From: Granulicella mallensis
GTDB taxonomy: Bacteria > Acidobacteriota > Terriglobia > Terriglobales > Acidobacteriaceae
NCBI RefSeq assembly: GCF_014203225.1
Contig: NZ_JACHIO010000003.1
Location: 124,001-188,000, forward strand
Direction of reading: 5' to 3'
DNA length: 64,000 bases
In this document: in pieces, positions 27,801-36,417 of the stretch
Numbering within the stretch: position 1 is the stretch's first letter
How the letters are laid out: each line of letters starts with the position of its first letter
The notes under the pieces: generated by a model
Seen by the model: only the letters and a program-made list of their open reading frames with translations
What the model was told of the DNA's origin: nothing
Databases searched by the model: none
Program-made: the position numbers and the translations under genes

Positions 27801-28093
27801 ATGGGGCATACGTCAGAACTGCCGGATTAGCCATAGTCAAACAACGTCCCGGTACTGCCTCGGGCGTTGTCTTCCTCACGGTTTCCGATGAAACCGGAAA
27901 CTTCAATGTTTTTGTAGCTCCCGACTTCTTCGAAGAAAACCGTCGACTCATCACGACTGCGAAATTTCTCGTTGTAGAGGGACCGCTCCAAAAGGAGGGT
28001 CCAATTATTCATGTGATGGCGAAGTCGTTTAAGGAACTTTCAGTGGAAACCCGCGCAGGCCGCTTACAGGTGACATCTCATGACTTCCACTAA
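24866..28093 (+). CDS. dnaE2: Error-prone DNA polymerase III alpha, DnaE2
   Basis: 1075 residues from the ATG at 24866, overlapping imuB by 8 bp. An N-terminal PHP domain (IELHANSAFSFLEGGSQPE) leads into a C-family polymerase palm with GRGSAANSAVCYAL and the catalytic Asp pair PDIDLDLP, plus the fingers segment (FQVESRAQMASLPR). A tandem HhH and an OB fold lie at the C-terminus (GVVFLTVSDETGNFNVFV). DnaE2 performs translesion synthesis in the ImuA/ImuB mutasome. Length and motif order are normal, so it looks intact. Confidence 0.95.
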   Translation: MTSRYIELHANSAFSFLEGGSQPEALAERAFALDMPAMALMDRNGFYGSARFHKIAEENGIRAHVGAEVSVTGLGNRLTPPVWLPHQHLTEPSRLPLLCETRLGYQNLCQLITRFKMRETTKQEGSAKLSDVAEYSEGLVCLTGGDEGPLAAALMIGGEAAGREAVQRLVGVFGANNVFVEVQRHRERAQEWRNQAALRIADSLHLPVVATNGVRYATKYDREIADLFTAIRNHTQLDHSGRLLALNNQRHLRSADRMVALFRDVPGAVENTVELSSRLDFQLSDLGYEFPRYPVPDGETMDSFLEKRVAEGVTRRYGPKRDSGLLERAKKQVAHELKLIAKLGFAGYFLIVWDIVEYCKKHGILIQGRGSAANSAVCYALEITAIDPVGMELLFERFLSESRGEWPDIDLDLPSEEKREQAIQYVYQRYGQLGAAMTANVITYRGKSAAREVGKALGFDPESLQRLSGLVANYEWKGPNDTMARSFQNAGFDVEHPRIAKYLELCMRVQDFPRHLGQHSGGMVICQGQLDKVVPLERASMPGRTVVQWDKEDCANLGIIKVDLLGLGMMAVLKDCLSLVPEHHGDQLDLAQLPEDEEVYRTLQRADTIGMFQVESRAQMASLPRNRPEKFYDLVVQVAIIRPGPIVGKMMHPYMRRRQNQEEVTYPHPSLESTLKRTLGVPLFQEQLLRMAMVVANFTGSEAEELRRAVGMRRSWERMKNLEGRLRDGMTANGLDIATQETIVQNISSFALYGFPESHAASFALIAYASAYIKVKYLAAFTCAMMNNQPMGFYSPAVIIEDARRHGLRVKPIDIQVSDWPCSIEHEDDHSLSLRLGLGYVRGLRSQCAETIVNTRSAGYFRSVDDLVLRVPQLNQKELALLANVGALNSLDGVEHRRDALWQIERAGKPEGPLFMQESELLREESPEIPLLPMTAEERLVADYAVSSVTTGPHPMWFRRKELCRRGYLRATDLAQRPNGAYVRTAGLAIVKQRPGTASGVVFLTVSDETGNFNVFVAPDFFEENRRLITTAKFLVVEGPLQKEGPIIHVMAKSFKELSVETRAGRLQVTSHDFH

Positions 28094-28373
28094 TAAGGGT
28101 TCGCAGGTGGGCGGGCACAGAACAGAAGTCGATCAACAGAAACTAGGGCCAGCGCTTGTCATCACGGCTGGCGTCATCCTCGGGATGAGGACCATTCGCT
28201 GGGAAGCTACTCATAGCGATGGCCTAGCGAGCACGGAATGGGAGAAAGAAGTGGAGCATAGCGTACGCGTCGCAAAACGTGTTCTAACCTTTCTGACAAC
28301 TAGATATCCTGACCTTTTTCAGTCAAAGCAAGTTCCTTGGTATGTCGCGACCGATGATGATTCGCCACGTTAG
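28080..28373 (+). CDS. Unknown small protein in mutasome operon
   Basis: 97 residues; ATG at 28080 overlaps the dnaE2 stop by 14 bp, so it is read in the same transcript and probably coupled. The sequence is mildly basic with a short hydrophobic patch (GPALVITAGVILGM) and a helical middle (WEKEVEHSVRVAKRVLTFL). It ends in an acidic DDDS tail. I recognise no family. Its position between dnaE2 and dinB suggests a link to damage tolerance. It could also be a plasmid passenger carried by the overlap. Confidence 0.6.
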   Translation: MTSTNKGSQVGGHRTEVDQQKLGPALVITAGVILGMRTIRWEATHSDGLASTEWEKEVEHSVRVAKRVLTFLTTRYPDLFQSKQVPWYVATDDDSPR

Positions 28374-28383
28374 TGAGGGCTAC

Positions 28384-28674
28384 ATGGAATCTCAGCACTT
28401 CGGCCACAATGTGCCAAACTTAAGAGCGAAGGAGACACGAATGCGGGGCCGTTTATCCGATGCGTCGATCGTCTATCTCTTCCCAAAGGGCAAAGGCGCT
28501 GCGTGTGCTCATGGACTTGAGCTCCTTTTCGCCTTCATGATCGAACGTCCTACCGATTTCACGTTCCTGGAACCGGATGACTTCCTTCGTATGGACTCGT
28601 CGGGCTTTATCGGGATTTCAGAGTGGGATGACTTCGCGCGGCACTACACGACATGCGGCCTCTGTCATGGATAA
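28384..28674 (+). CDS. Unknown small protein with CxxCH end, before dinB
   Basis: 96 residues from the ATG at 28384 (GAGGG upstream); an earlier ATG at 28342 is less likely. It starts 10 bp after the preceding small gene and overlaps the dinB start by 8 bp. A conserved-looking core (VYLFPKGKGAACAHGLELL) is followed by FLEPDDFLRMD and SEWDDFARHY, ending in CGLCHG. The CxxCH resembles a haem site, but no signal peptide precedes it, so zinc or simple coincidence is more likely. No family is recognised. Confidence 0.55.
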   Translation: MESQHFGHNVPNLRAKETRMRGRLSDASIVYLFPKGKGAACAHGLELLFAFMIERPTDFTFLEPDDFLRMDSSGFIGISEWDDFARHYTTCGLCHG

Positions 28675-29821
28675 TTCGATCGACGCAATCGCGGCGATAG
28701 GTACTCGCAAGATCGTTCATGTGGATATGGACGCCTTCTACGCATCTGTCGAGCAACGCGATGATCCGGCCCTTAGAGGGCGGCCTGTGGTCGTGGCGTG
28801 GAAAGGCAAGCGTTCCGTGGTCTGTGCAGCCTCGTACGAGGCACGACGGTACGGAGTGCGGTCGGCAATGCCCGCAATCACTGCGGAGCGTATGTGCCCC
28901 GACGCCGTCTTTCTTCCTCCAGACTTCATCCGCTACAAGGCGGTCTCCAAAGCTGTTCGTGAAATCTTCCAACGGCATACGGACGAAATTGAGCCGCTCT
29001 CGCTCGATGAAGCGTACCTCGATGTGACGGTGAACAAGACCGATATAAAGACCGCAACTTTGGTTGCGAAAACCATTCGACAACAGATTTGGGAGGAATT
29101 GAACCTCACCGCGTCTGCAGGCGTAGCGCCGAACAAGTTCATAGCGAAGATTGCTTCGGATTGGCGGAAACCCAACGGGCAATTCGTTGTCCAGCCGCAC
29201 GAGGTTCAGGCTTTTCTCATCCCATTACCTGTTGGAAAGATTCCCGGTGTTGGCAGAGTTACCGAGGCGCGAATGGCCGAGGTTGGGATAAAAACCGTCG
29301 GTGACATCTATGCGATGGATCTGATGACACTCGAAGGTCACTTTGGGGGTTGGGGCACAAGGCTGTTTCAACTCGCGCGAGGTGTTGACCACAACCCGGT
29401 CGTCTCCAACCGAGTTAGCAAACAGATATCGGCCGAGGACACTTTCCCCGACGATATCCCTTTAGCGGACTGCGAACCGCACATTCGACGACTAGCGGAA
29501 AAGGTCTGGGCTGCTTCGCAAGGAAATGCGCGTCGCGGTAGGACAGTGGTGCTCAAACTCAAAACGAAAGAGTTCAATTCCCTTACTCGCAGCTTGACGC
29601 CGCCGAATGTCCCCATAACGCGTGAGGATTTCACTGGCTTTGGTCTGCATCTTTGTTCTCGTGTTGATTTGGATGCGCGGCAGCTCTACCGATTGGTTGG
29701 GATCGGCTTGAGCAACTTTGAAGTTGAAGGGGATGTCGAACATGATGTCGCGCCCCTGATTGACTCGCCCGGTAGTCATCCGCTCGGCTTGAGCGACTTG
29801 GAAGCAACTGTCCTTGACTGA
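28667..29821 (+). CDS. dinB: DNA polymerase IV (DinB)
   Basis: 384 residues from the ATG at 28667. The Y-family catalytic acids are intact: HVDMDAFYASVE at the N-terminus and SLDEAYLDV near residue 105. The fingers segment AASYEARRYGVRSAMP, helix-hairpin-helix thumb (IPGVGRVTEARMAEVGI) and a complete little finger follow. It is therefore a genuine polymerase, unlike ImuB. It is the last gene of the imuA-imuB-dnaE2-X-Y-dinB operon, overlapping the preceding small gene by 8 bp. Confidence 0.93.
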   Translation: MDNSIDAIAAIGTRKIVHVDMDAFYASVEQRDDPALRGRPVVVAWKGKRSVVCAASYEARRYGVRSAMPAITAERMCPDAVFLPPDFIRYKAVSKAVREIFQRHTDEIEPLSLDEAYLDVTVNKTDIKTATLVAKTIRQQIWEELNLTASAGVAPNKFIAKIASDWRKPNGQFVVQPHEVQAFLIPLPVGKIPGVGRVTEARMAEVGIKTVGDIYAMDLMTLEGHFGGWGTRLFQLARGVDHNPVVSNRVSKQISAEDTFPDDIPLADCEPHIRRLAEKVWAASQGNARRGRTVVLKLKTKEFNSLTRSLTPPNVPITREDFTGFGLHLCSRVDLDARQLYRLVGIGLSNFEVEGDVEHDVAPLIDSPGSHPLGLSDLEATVLD

Positions 29822-30133
29822 TGAAAAGAGCGTTTCCCGGTAGGAATCCGCGCCGCTGCGCTGTGGAACGCGATACTTACAATGCGGCCTAATCGTTCCT
29901 TTAGTTTGAGCCGTATTTTGCAGATTTAGTTCTCCACCAAGCCATGCGATAACTACAAATGCAATGCTATCGGCGCCGGACATCCCGATGCTGTCTCTTT
30001 CAACGACGTCGGCTCGCCTGACGGAAGGCAGACATCTGGCCTCAAGGTCCACATCAACGCACAAGTCGTCAGGATTGAGGACCTGAACTGGTACTACAAA
30101 CTCCTGCAACTCTGCCCTGACATTCCAGGTGAG
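29822..30133. other. Gap with coding-like sequence lacking a start
   Basis: The frame of the next gene stays open upstream to a TAG near 29926. It reads like protein (SGLKVHINAQVVRIEDLN, WYYKLLQLCPDIPG) but has no ATG, GTG or TTG. The first ~100 bp after dinB show nothing. A 5' deletion of the following gene is the simplest reading. Confidence 0.5.
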
Positions 30134-31003
30134 TTGAAGTCTGCGGTCGTCCTCGCCCGTTTCGATGCGTTACCGACTATGAGAAAGACTGAGATATGGA
30201 CCGCGCTCGGCAAGGTATCAATTCACGTTGTCGATCCGAGGCCATACAAGACAAGCGTTGATTCGCTTCTGCGCACAGCCATGAAGCGTGAGAATGCCCC
30301 GGAGTATCTCAGGCAGAGTGCGTCTGAGGGACTCGTTTGGGCCAGAAACCTTCATCTCCGAACCCAAGTCTTTGCGGCCGAGTCGATCCTTGGAGACTCT
30401 ATAGCTTCGCGGGCCCACCGTCTCTCGCACGCTTTCGGCCAGGACGCGTTCATCATGCCGTTTGAGCGAGTCGAGCCTCCAGAATTGGTGACGGTGGAAG
30501 ACTTCAAATGCGATCCCAAGGGCGTCGTTAGGAAGGTCACGGAGTGGTCTGCGAAAGCAGCAGCAGCATTCCACGCCAGCATTGATGCCTTGGACACATT
30601 CGGCGCTGATGACGGTATTTACAGGTTCAACTATGGCCAACATATTCGTCGGAAGATGATGCGCCCACTGATGGACACTCACGCCTTCGACCAAGGAGAC
30701 AACCAGCAGATGCGGGTCTTGGAAGACGTGCGAGGCAAGCTTATCGAGAGCATGACCGATCCAAACGACATGTTCTCGCGAATGCAGAGGATGAGGAAAC
30801 CAAGCCAGAAATACATTGAGTTTGATTCTAAGGACACACTGTTCGGACAAGCAGCCGACATTGCAGCCGGGATTGCGTCAGCCTATTTCGAACGTGAGGG
30901 GATAACCGGAATCGTCTCCCGTTTCGAACACGTGACCTACAACGGTAAGAGAACGCGCCATGCAGATATCGCGAAGATCACGCATGACCTTGGTAGAGGC
31001 TGA
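30134..31003 (+). CDS. Hypothetical protein, probably 5'-truncated
   Basis: 289 residues from a TTG at 30134, with coding-like sequence continuing about 65 codons upstream but no start codon. The protein is mixed alpha/beta, with a DPRPYKTSVDSLLRTAMKRE segment and a helical centre (VRKVTEWSAKAAAAFHAS). The C-terminal region (AADIAAGIASAYFEREGI, then VSRFEHVTYNG) resembles the end of DUF3800-like RNase H-fold proteins only vaguely. I do not assign a family. It lies between dinB and a decayed transporter gene, in a stretch that looks like a recombination junction. Confidence 0.55.
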   Translation: MKSAVVLARFDALPTMRKTEIWTALGKVSIHVVDPRPYKTSVDSLLRTAMKRENAPEYLRQSASEGLVWARNLHLRTQVFAAESILGDSIASRAHRLSHAFGQDAFIMPFERVEPPELVTVEDFKCDPKGVVRKVTEWSAKAAAAFHASIDALDTFGADDGIYRFNYGQHIRRKMMRPLMDTHAFDQGDNQQMRVLEDVRGKLIESMTDPNDMFSRMQRMRKPSQKYIEFDSKDTLFGQAADIAAGIASAYFEREGITGIVSRFEHVTYNGKRTRHADIAKITHDLGRG

Positions 31004-31049
31004 CTATCCATACGGGAGACAGGCACTATGCTGCTAGTCTCATTGGAAT

Positions 31050-31343
31050 ATGTCAAACGATACGGTTTTTATAACCTTAGCGGCCGTCCCGGATCAAGAT
31101 TTTCACGTTCGTGTCCGGGAACCAAAGGCCAATAAGAAGTATCCAGATCCCCTTACTGGCAAAGGATCGAGCATCATGATCGCTGCCATAGTCGGCGGAG
31201 CGCTCATTCCGCTTCTCCAAGGACGAATGGCGGACGGCGCGATCGGACTCCACCACGCGTTCTTCCTACCAGTTATCTGTTACGCATACATTTCGGTGTT
31301 TGGATTCACTAGAACACGCCCGGACGGTATCCAGCCATGCTGA
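31050..31343 (+). pseudogene. FucP-like sugar transporter, C-terminal remnant
   Basis: The last ~70 residues carry the end of an MFS permease of the FucP (fucose or glucose/galactose:H+ symport) type: GSSIMIAAIVGGALIPLLQG, then a loop and the final helix FFLPVICYAYISVFGF. The other ten or so helices are absent. The first ~28 residues (MSNDTVFITLAAVPDQ) do not look like FucP, so the frame is a junction of unrelated sequence with the remnant. It cannot work as a transporter. An OprB sugar porin gene lies nearby on the other strand and may be a relic of the same sugar-uptake locus. Confidence 0.65.
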
Positions 31344-31633
31344 CTGTCTGGCGGCGACCCCCAAGAGTGCAGCCTAGACGGCTGCGAGACATTGCTCGGT
31401 CCCTGCCGCTATTCGTTCGTTGACGACAAGGGCGTTTCTCGGTACCTACCTTTTCGTGAGCCTGAAAAGGGACCTGGTGCCGCATATGGAAAACAAGCCG
31501 CCACTTTGTTGAAGGTGTCGTTTGTCATTCTGTCCACCTCGTTATCTTCGTGCATTTCGTTCATTCAGACCTCCCCTTACGGCGTTTAAAACCAAGTTCC
31601 CCGGTGCTCGGTATGGGGCGTGCAAACCACGTT
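31344..31633. other. Intergenic remnant region
   Basis: 290 bp between the FucP remnant and the end of the OprB gene. A 65-codon open frame (31392-31589) exists, but I find no start site, family or coding character to support it. It is probably debris of the same deletion. Confidence 0.4.
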
Positions 31634-32947
31634 TCAGAACTCCACTTTGGTGCGGAATCCTATGACCAGGGCACGCCGCACTCCCCCGCCGACATTGGCG
31701 TAGTACTGAACAACGGGCTGCAAAAGAAGCATCGGTAAAGGATCCAGGAGCGTGTTGAACTCGACACCATGTTCGAGCTTCCATGGTGCAGCACCCGCGG
31801 GAACAAATTGTCCGCTTAGATGGTTTTGTACGTATCCCAAAGACATCGTATTGTGGAAGTTGACTGGCAACGGTTCATCGAAACGCACTCCTGCCGTCAG
31901 CATCTTATCGTTACGATTCACTGCGGCGGGGCTCCAGTCGTAGGCCAACGTTCCATCTAAGCCTTTCGCTCCTGCCCGATCTGCTCGCCAAAGCGCTTGG
32001 TTCGCCATCCAATAGAGTAGATAGTTCCCCGATATCGGTGTTGTGCTTGTGGGATCGGCGAACTTCCCCGGATTATAAGAAGCCCCGAACTGGTAAAGGC
32101 CGGAGTACCCTTTGCGACTGTCTACGTTATCAAAAGCCCGGACAGCGGTTGCTCTCTTCCCGGGAGTGAAACCGATCTCAGAAGCACTCACGGGGGTGCC
32201 GTTAAATTGGGGAAACAAGCCGGTGGGATTCTGAGAAAAGGGAGATTGGACGCCAGCCATCACCATCGATTTCACATAGAAGTTGTGGATGGGGACGGTT
32301 CTCACTTCGAATGCTGGCGTAGACGGCGGATCGAAGGACTCGTTGGTTGTGGAAAGATTTCCCAGCGCGTAGCCCATTGGTTCGAAGATGAAGGATGCCG
32401 CGTCGTATTGGGAGCCATAGAAGTCCTGGCCCGCGAACTGCCCAACTCGTGCGGTGAGGCGCTCATTGAACCATCGCTTCTCGATCCACCAAGAGTCGAG
32501 CCGAAATGTGTTCTCGCTGGACATCCCGCTGGGGCTGCTGAGCAAACCTAGGTACGTTCCGAGATTTCCTCCGCCTTGCCAGAGGGCTGTAGCGTGAAAA
32601 TAAAGACCTTGCGTGTGGGAGAGTTTGCTGAAATCGATATCGATTGTTCCACGGAAACGATTCCAAGCTGCAAAACGCTCAGACTGCTCGCTCTTTATGT
32701 TCCACAGTGAATCGCTGACGTATTGAAGATCGAAAGCAACACCGTGTTCCAGCAGCCGGGATCGCTGTCCGTCCCAATCTCCGAAGAGATGACCGTGTGG
32801 CCCCTGACCCGTTTCATGACTGTCAGGTCCGCTCAACGCGTATTCCTGCGAGGTCTGTGAACGAGCGCCTGGGGCGAAGAGACAAAATGCCGCATTGGCT
32901 AGAATGGCGAGTTTGCACATTAGTCTAGGCATGGTCTTGTGGCTCAT
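31634..32947 (-). CDS. OprB-type carbohydrate porin
   Basis: 437 residues with a signal peptide (about 1-30, cleavage after ARS). The body is typical OprB: LFGDWDGQRSRLLEHGVAFDLQYVSD near the start, then alternating amphipathic strands and a terminal aromatic residue (VEF). OprB porins form outer-membrane channels for sugars. ATG at 32947 overlaps the upstream FUSC-like gene by 23 bp; an internal ATG at 32932 overlaps by 8 bp and is equally possible. It is the last gene of the long minus-strand run starting near 39.3 kb. Confidence 0.88.
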   Translation of the reverse strand: MSHKTMPRLMCKLAILANAAFCLFAPGARSQTSQEYALSGPDSHETGQGPHGHLFGDWDGQRSRLLEHGVAFDLQYVSDSLWNIKSEQSERFAAWNRFRGTIDIDFSKLSHTQGLYFHATALWQGGGNLGTYLGLLSSPSGMSSENTFRLDSWWIEKRWFNERLTARVGQFAGQDFYGSQYDAASFIFEPMGYALGNLSTTNESFDPPSTPAFEVRTVPIHNFYVKSMVMAGVQSPFSQNPTGLFPQFNGTPVSASEIGFTPGKRATAVRAFDNVDSRKGYSGLYQFGASYNPGKFADPTSTTPISGNYLLYWMANQALWRADRAGAKGLDGTLAYDWSPAAVNRNDKMLTAGVRFDEPLPVNFHNTMSLGYVQNHLSGQFVPAGAAPWKLEHGVEFNTLLDPLPMLLLQPVVQYYANVGGGVRRALVIGFRTKVEF

Positions 32948-33512
32948 TTCTTAGCATTTCTGGCCCGCTGGATTTTGCTTTTGAGGTGATCCACACGCCC
33001 GCAACTCCGACGCCTACGCCAACAACCGTATCGATCAAGCGGAGGATGGGCTGCTTCCAACCTGGATGTGGACTCAGACCAGCAACGACCATGATGACTG
33101 CGGTCGTAATCCCGGTCGTGACAATCTCATCAGCACGATCGAACAGGGACATTGTGATTGCACCTAGTCCGATCAACGTGACCATGCCCACGAGACTGAA
33201 TGGGAAAAACAATAGGTAAATCAAGCAGAGACCGAAGCTGAGCAAGGTCGCCCACATTCTGGAGGCAGCTGCTCCGACGCTGCTGTCGTAGCTATAGCGA
33301 TAGACAAACACTGTTGCCGCAACTGCCCACATGCCTCCTAACAGATCGTCGTCACGGGAAACCGAGAACGCTCCGGAGAGCAAGTGCGTAATCAGCCAGT
33401 AGCTGATTGCACAGAAGACAGACAACATTACCCCGTGAAAAACTGCACGGAACACTGCGGTTGCAGAGGGCCACGCATGCATAGTGTGGGAATCCTTTCT
33501 AGCGGTTGGCAT
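32925..33512 (-). CDS. FUSC/aromatic acid exporter-like membrane protein
   Basis: 195 residues from the ATG at 33512, which has GGAGGAGGAA upstream. About five membrane segments (from SVFCAISYWLITHLL through LIDTVVGVGVGVAGVWI) are arranged like the N-terminal membrane half of FUSC/ArAE exporters. The terminal segment with a conserved RLIDTVVG is a hallmark of that fold. The cytoplasmic domain of full-length FUSC proteins is absent. The gene overlaps the ThrE-like gene by 14 bp and OprB by 23 bp, which indicates one operon. Confidence 0.7.
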   Translation of the reverse strand: MPTARKDSHTMHAWPSATAVFRAVFHGVMLSVFCAISYWLITHLLSGAFSVSRDDDLLGGMWAVAATVFVYRYSYDSSVGAAASRMWATLLSFGLCLIYLLFFPFSLVGMVTLIGLGAITMSLFDRADEIVTTGITTAVIMVVAGLSPHPGWKQPILRLIDTVVGVGVGVAGVWITSKAKSSGPEMLRNEPQDHA

Positions 33513-34773
33513 TCGTTCCTCCTCCTGATGTTGTCTGCCGGCTACCCTCAAATAGGCGATCACTTATCATCTTCGGCACGATCAGCCCAAAGCTCATCGC
33601 GAGAATGATTGCGATGGCCGTCATGCCGTCACTGGCGGTGGCGCTCAGGAGACCGAAGCTTGCAAGAGATGGGTTCGTAAGCTGCACAAGTCCGCCAGCC
33701 ATTCTGAACAAGAAGACTCCCGGCATCATCGACACCACCGCAGCGAAGCCTACAGCAGCGAACGGCATACGCCATTTGTGCGCAACAGGCGCAAGGATCA
33801 GTCCCGCAATCAGACAGGCGACCATAGCGCCCGTGGCGGCATTGCGGTGGAGCTCCACAAGCAATAACCACCTCATCGCGTGGGCCAACATACCAATCGC
33901 GATCGGCCATGCGACCATCCGCAACGGCGTTGAGAAGAACATGCTGTAGGCGAAAACCGCGACGCCAGCAGCGATGGTATCTAGCCAGAGAGTCACGGAT
34001 CTGCCAGTCGGGTCTACAGGAAACGAAACACCAAATATTGCGAGCCCAACTAACAAGCCCGCCGAGATGGCCAAGATGACTAGCGCCGCAAAGACTAATC
34101 GCGCGGTGCCGAGACCGATGCGTCCTCTGACTAAATCCAGAGCACCATTGAGGAGGTGTGGTCCCGGGACCAACACCATGCAGGGACAAACTGCAACGAG
34201 GCGCAGTGTAGAACTCAGTTGATATCGGAACGCCAATGCACCGATCAAACCGGCGAGCAATGAAGCGCAGAACGGTTGAATAAAGACATTTGCGCTGAAT
34301 CGGCCCAATCTGCGGCGAAGAATGGCACCCGCGCCCGCGCTTACGAATATGATTCCTGCCGCAGGCAAATGTTGTACGCCGAAGATCACGGCTAAAGCCA
34401 CAGCGCCTGCTGCGGCAGCAAGCGTGAACAACCAATCAGGGGATGGGTGCGCCTGTGCGATCACACCGATCGTCTTGATAGCTTCAGAGGAAGCGCGCCG
34501 ACCAGACTGAAGGTCATTTATCACCTCCATGGTTGAAGCCACGCGATTCATGTCTACACCGGTCGGTCTGGCACAGACTACGGAGATCAACCGTTCCTCA
34601 TGATCTTCGGCGTGTAGTTGTATTTCTCCCCAATGCACAAGGATTTTGCTATCAACACCAACCGAGTCGGCTAATCGAGAGGCTGCCTCCAAGGTCTGGT
34701 CGGTGGATTGACCATTCACGAACAGCACTCGCGCAAAACTAAGCACAAGATCAGAACGTTCCTCTAACGTCAT
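33499..34773 (-). CDS. ThrE-family threonine/serine exporter
   Basis: 425 residues from the ATG at 34773 with GAAGGAGTG upstream. The soluble N-terminal half (LFVNGQSTDQTLEAASRLAD, ARPTGVDMNRVASTMEVI) is the ThrE DUF1212 domain. About ten membrane segments follow, including VCPCMVLVPGPHLLNGALDL and a second DUF3815-type half with MMPGVFLFRMAGG. Members export small amino acids or dicarboxylates such as succinate. With fumarase just upstream, dicarboxylate export is a reasonable alternative. Confidence 0.85.
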   Translation of the reverse strand: MTLEERSDLVLSFARVLFVNGQSTDQTLEAASRLADSVGVDSKILVHWGEIQLHAEDHEERLISVVCARPTGVDMNRVASTMEVINDLQSGRRASSEAIKTIGVIAQAHPSPDWLFTLAAAAGAVALAVIFGVQHLPAAGIIFVSAGAGAILRRRLGRFSANVFIQPFCASLLAGLIGALAFRYQLSSTLRLVAVCPCMVLVPGPHLLNGALDLVRGRIGLGTARLVFAALVILAISAGLLVGLAIFGVSFPVDPTGRSVTLWLDTIAAGVAVFAYSMFFSTPLRMVAWPIAIGMLAHAMRWLLLVELHRNAATGAMVACLIAGLILAPVAHKWRMPFAAVGFAAVVSMMPGVFLFRMAGGLVQLTNPSLASFGLLSATASDGMTAIAIILAMSFGLIVPKMISDRLFEGSRQTTSGGGTNANR

Positions 34774-34909
34774 GTGAATCACTCCTTCGTCTGCCAATTG
34801 TGGCGGCGGTGCGCTGAATCAGAGGTGCACTCTGCCCGAGGTTGGAGCGACGCGTTAAAACGCCAGCTCCAACCTCATAACAATTGCGCCGGGTTCCCAG
34901 ACTGGTTCT

Positions 34910-36340
34910 CTATGCGGTGGTGGCTACATAGGGCCGAACCATTTTCTTTGGGTCCACAATTCGGTTGAACTCATCTTCAGTGACGAAGCCTAACTTCAAG
35001 GCAGCCTCTTTGAGCGTGAGATCGTTGTCCGAAGCATAGTGCGCAATCTTCGATGCCTTGTCGTACCCGATCACAGGAGCGAGTGCGGTCACCAGCATCA
35101 GCGAACGCTCCACCGACTCACTAATTTTCTTCAGATTCGGCTGCGTTCCTTCGACCAAGAATTTGCGAAAGTTCGTGCAGCCGTCGGTCAAGATTGTTAT
35201 TGAATGGCTCACGTTGAAGATGATCAGGGGTTTATAGACATTCATCTCCAAATAGCCCCCGGCACCTCCGAAACCAACTGCGACGTCGTTGGCCATCACC
35301 TGGACGGCAATCATCGTCAATGCTTCGGCTTGGGTTGGATTCACCTTACCCGGCATGATAGAAGAGCCAGGCTCGTTTTCTGGAATCTCCAGCTCCGCAA
35401 AACCTGCTCGGGGGCCGCATGACATCAGCCGTATGTCGTTCGCAATCTTGTAGAGCGACACCGCCAGGGTACGGAGTGTGCCGGAGAGTTGAACTTGATC
35501 ATCATGTGCACCTTGTACAGCGAATTTGTTCGGTGCACTGATGAACGGGAGACCTGTGAGCCCGGCAATCTCGGTGGCCGCGACCTCCCCAAAGCCGGGC
35601 GCTGAATTGAGGCCGGTGCCTACTGCGGTGCCACCAAGCGCGAGTCGATAAACTCCCGTCAGTGAAGTTTCGATCCGCTCCAAATCGTCCGCGAGCACGC
35701 TCTCGTAGCCCGACCACTCCTGTCCAAGCGTGAGTGGGGTCGCATCCTGCATGTGGGTGCGGCCAATCTTGACGATATCGCTCCAATCGATCACTTTGGC
35801 CGATATGGCGTCGTGCAGGGCCGTCAGAGCGGGCATAAGCCGACGCTTCACGTTTACCGCAGCCGCAATATTCATAGCGGAGGGGAAGGTATCGTTGGAC
35901 GACTGAGACATGTTCACATGGTCATTCGGGTGAACGGGAGCCTTGCTACCTAGAGGTGTTCCGGCTATCTGACAGCAGCGGTTGGAGATCACCTCGTTCA
36001 CATTCATGTTGAACTGTGTGCCGCTCCCGGTCATCCATACATGCAGAGGAAACATATCCTGATGTTGACCCGCGAGAATTTCATCGCAGACCTGAACGAT
36101 CAACTTGTGACGTTGCTCATCGAGCCGCTTGCCGGCATGATTAGCATTGGCCGCAGCTTTCTTCAATGTGGCAAAGGCCGCGATCATTTCGCGCGGTATC
36201 AGATCTTGCCCTATGCTGAAGTGCTCAAGCGAGCGTTGTGTTTGGGCTCCCCATAGCATTGTGCTCGGCACATCAACTTCACCAAGGCTGTCGGTCTCTT
36301 TGCGTACTTCTGTTACATTTGCTTCGGCGGTTGCATTCAT
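34910..36340 (-). CDS. fumC: Class II fumarase
   Basis: 476 residues from the ATG at 36340; the frame extends further upstream without support. The fumarase/aspartase signature [13 protein letters not shown] is intact. Substrate-site segments [24 protein letters not shown] and [16 protein letters not shown] are also present. Fumarase interconverts fumarate and malate without iron; aspartate ammonia-lyase is the main alternative family. It sits between a cytochrome P460 gene and a ThrE-like exporter gene on the same strand. Confidence 0.88.
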   Translation of the reverse strand: MNATAEANVTEVRKETDSLGEVDVPSTMLWGAQTQRSLEHFSIGQDLIPREMIAAFATLKKAAANANHAGKRLDEQRHKLIVQVCDEILAGQHQDMFPLHVWMTGSGTQFNMNVNEVISNRCCQIAGTPLGSKAPVHPNDHVNMSQSSNDTFPSAMNIAAAVNVKRRLMPALTALHDAISAKVIDWSDIVKIGRTHMQDATPLTLGQEWSGYESVLADDLERIETSLTGVYRLALGGTAVGTGLNSAPGFGEVAATEIAGLTGLPFISAPNKFAVQGAHDDQVQLSGTLRTLAVSLYKIANDIRLMSCGPRAGFAELEIPENEPGSSIMPGKVNPTQAEALTMIAVQVMANDVAVGFGGAGGYLEMNVYKPLIIFNVSHSITILTDGCTNFRKFLVEGTQPNLKKISESVERSLMLVTALAPVIGYDKASKIAHYASDNDLTLKEAALKLGFVTEDEFNRIVDPKKMVRPYVATTA

Positions 36341-36417
36341 TGGCTTATCCTCGTCTTCGCGGTTTCTTGCCTGCGTGGCATGTTCAGGGCTCGGGGACTC
36401 AACGACCTGTTCCCCAC

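Noticed and set aside
28600-28674. CGLCHG as a cytochrome c haem site
   Set aside because: No signal peptide or membrane anchor, so haem attachment in the periplasm is unlikely.
33629-34435. 268-codon minus-strand frame inside the ThrE-like gene
   Set aside because: Out-of-frame overlap of a recognised membrane protein; Arg/Cys/His-rich shadow.
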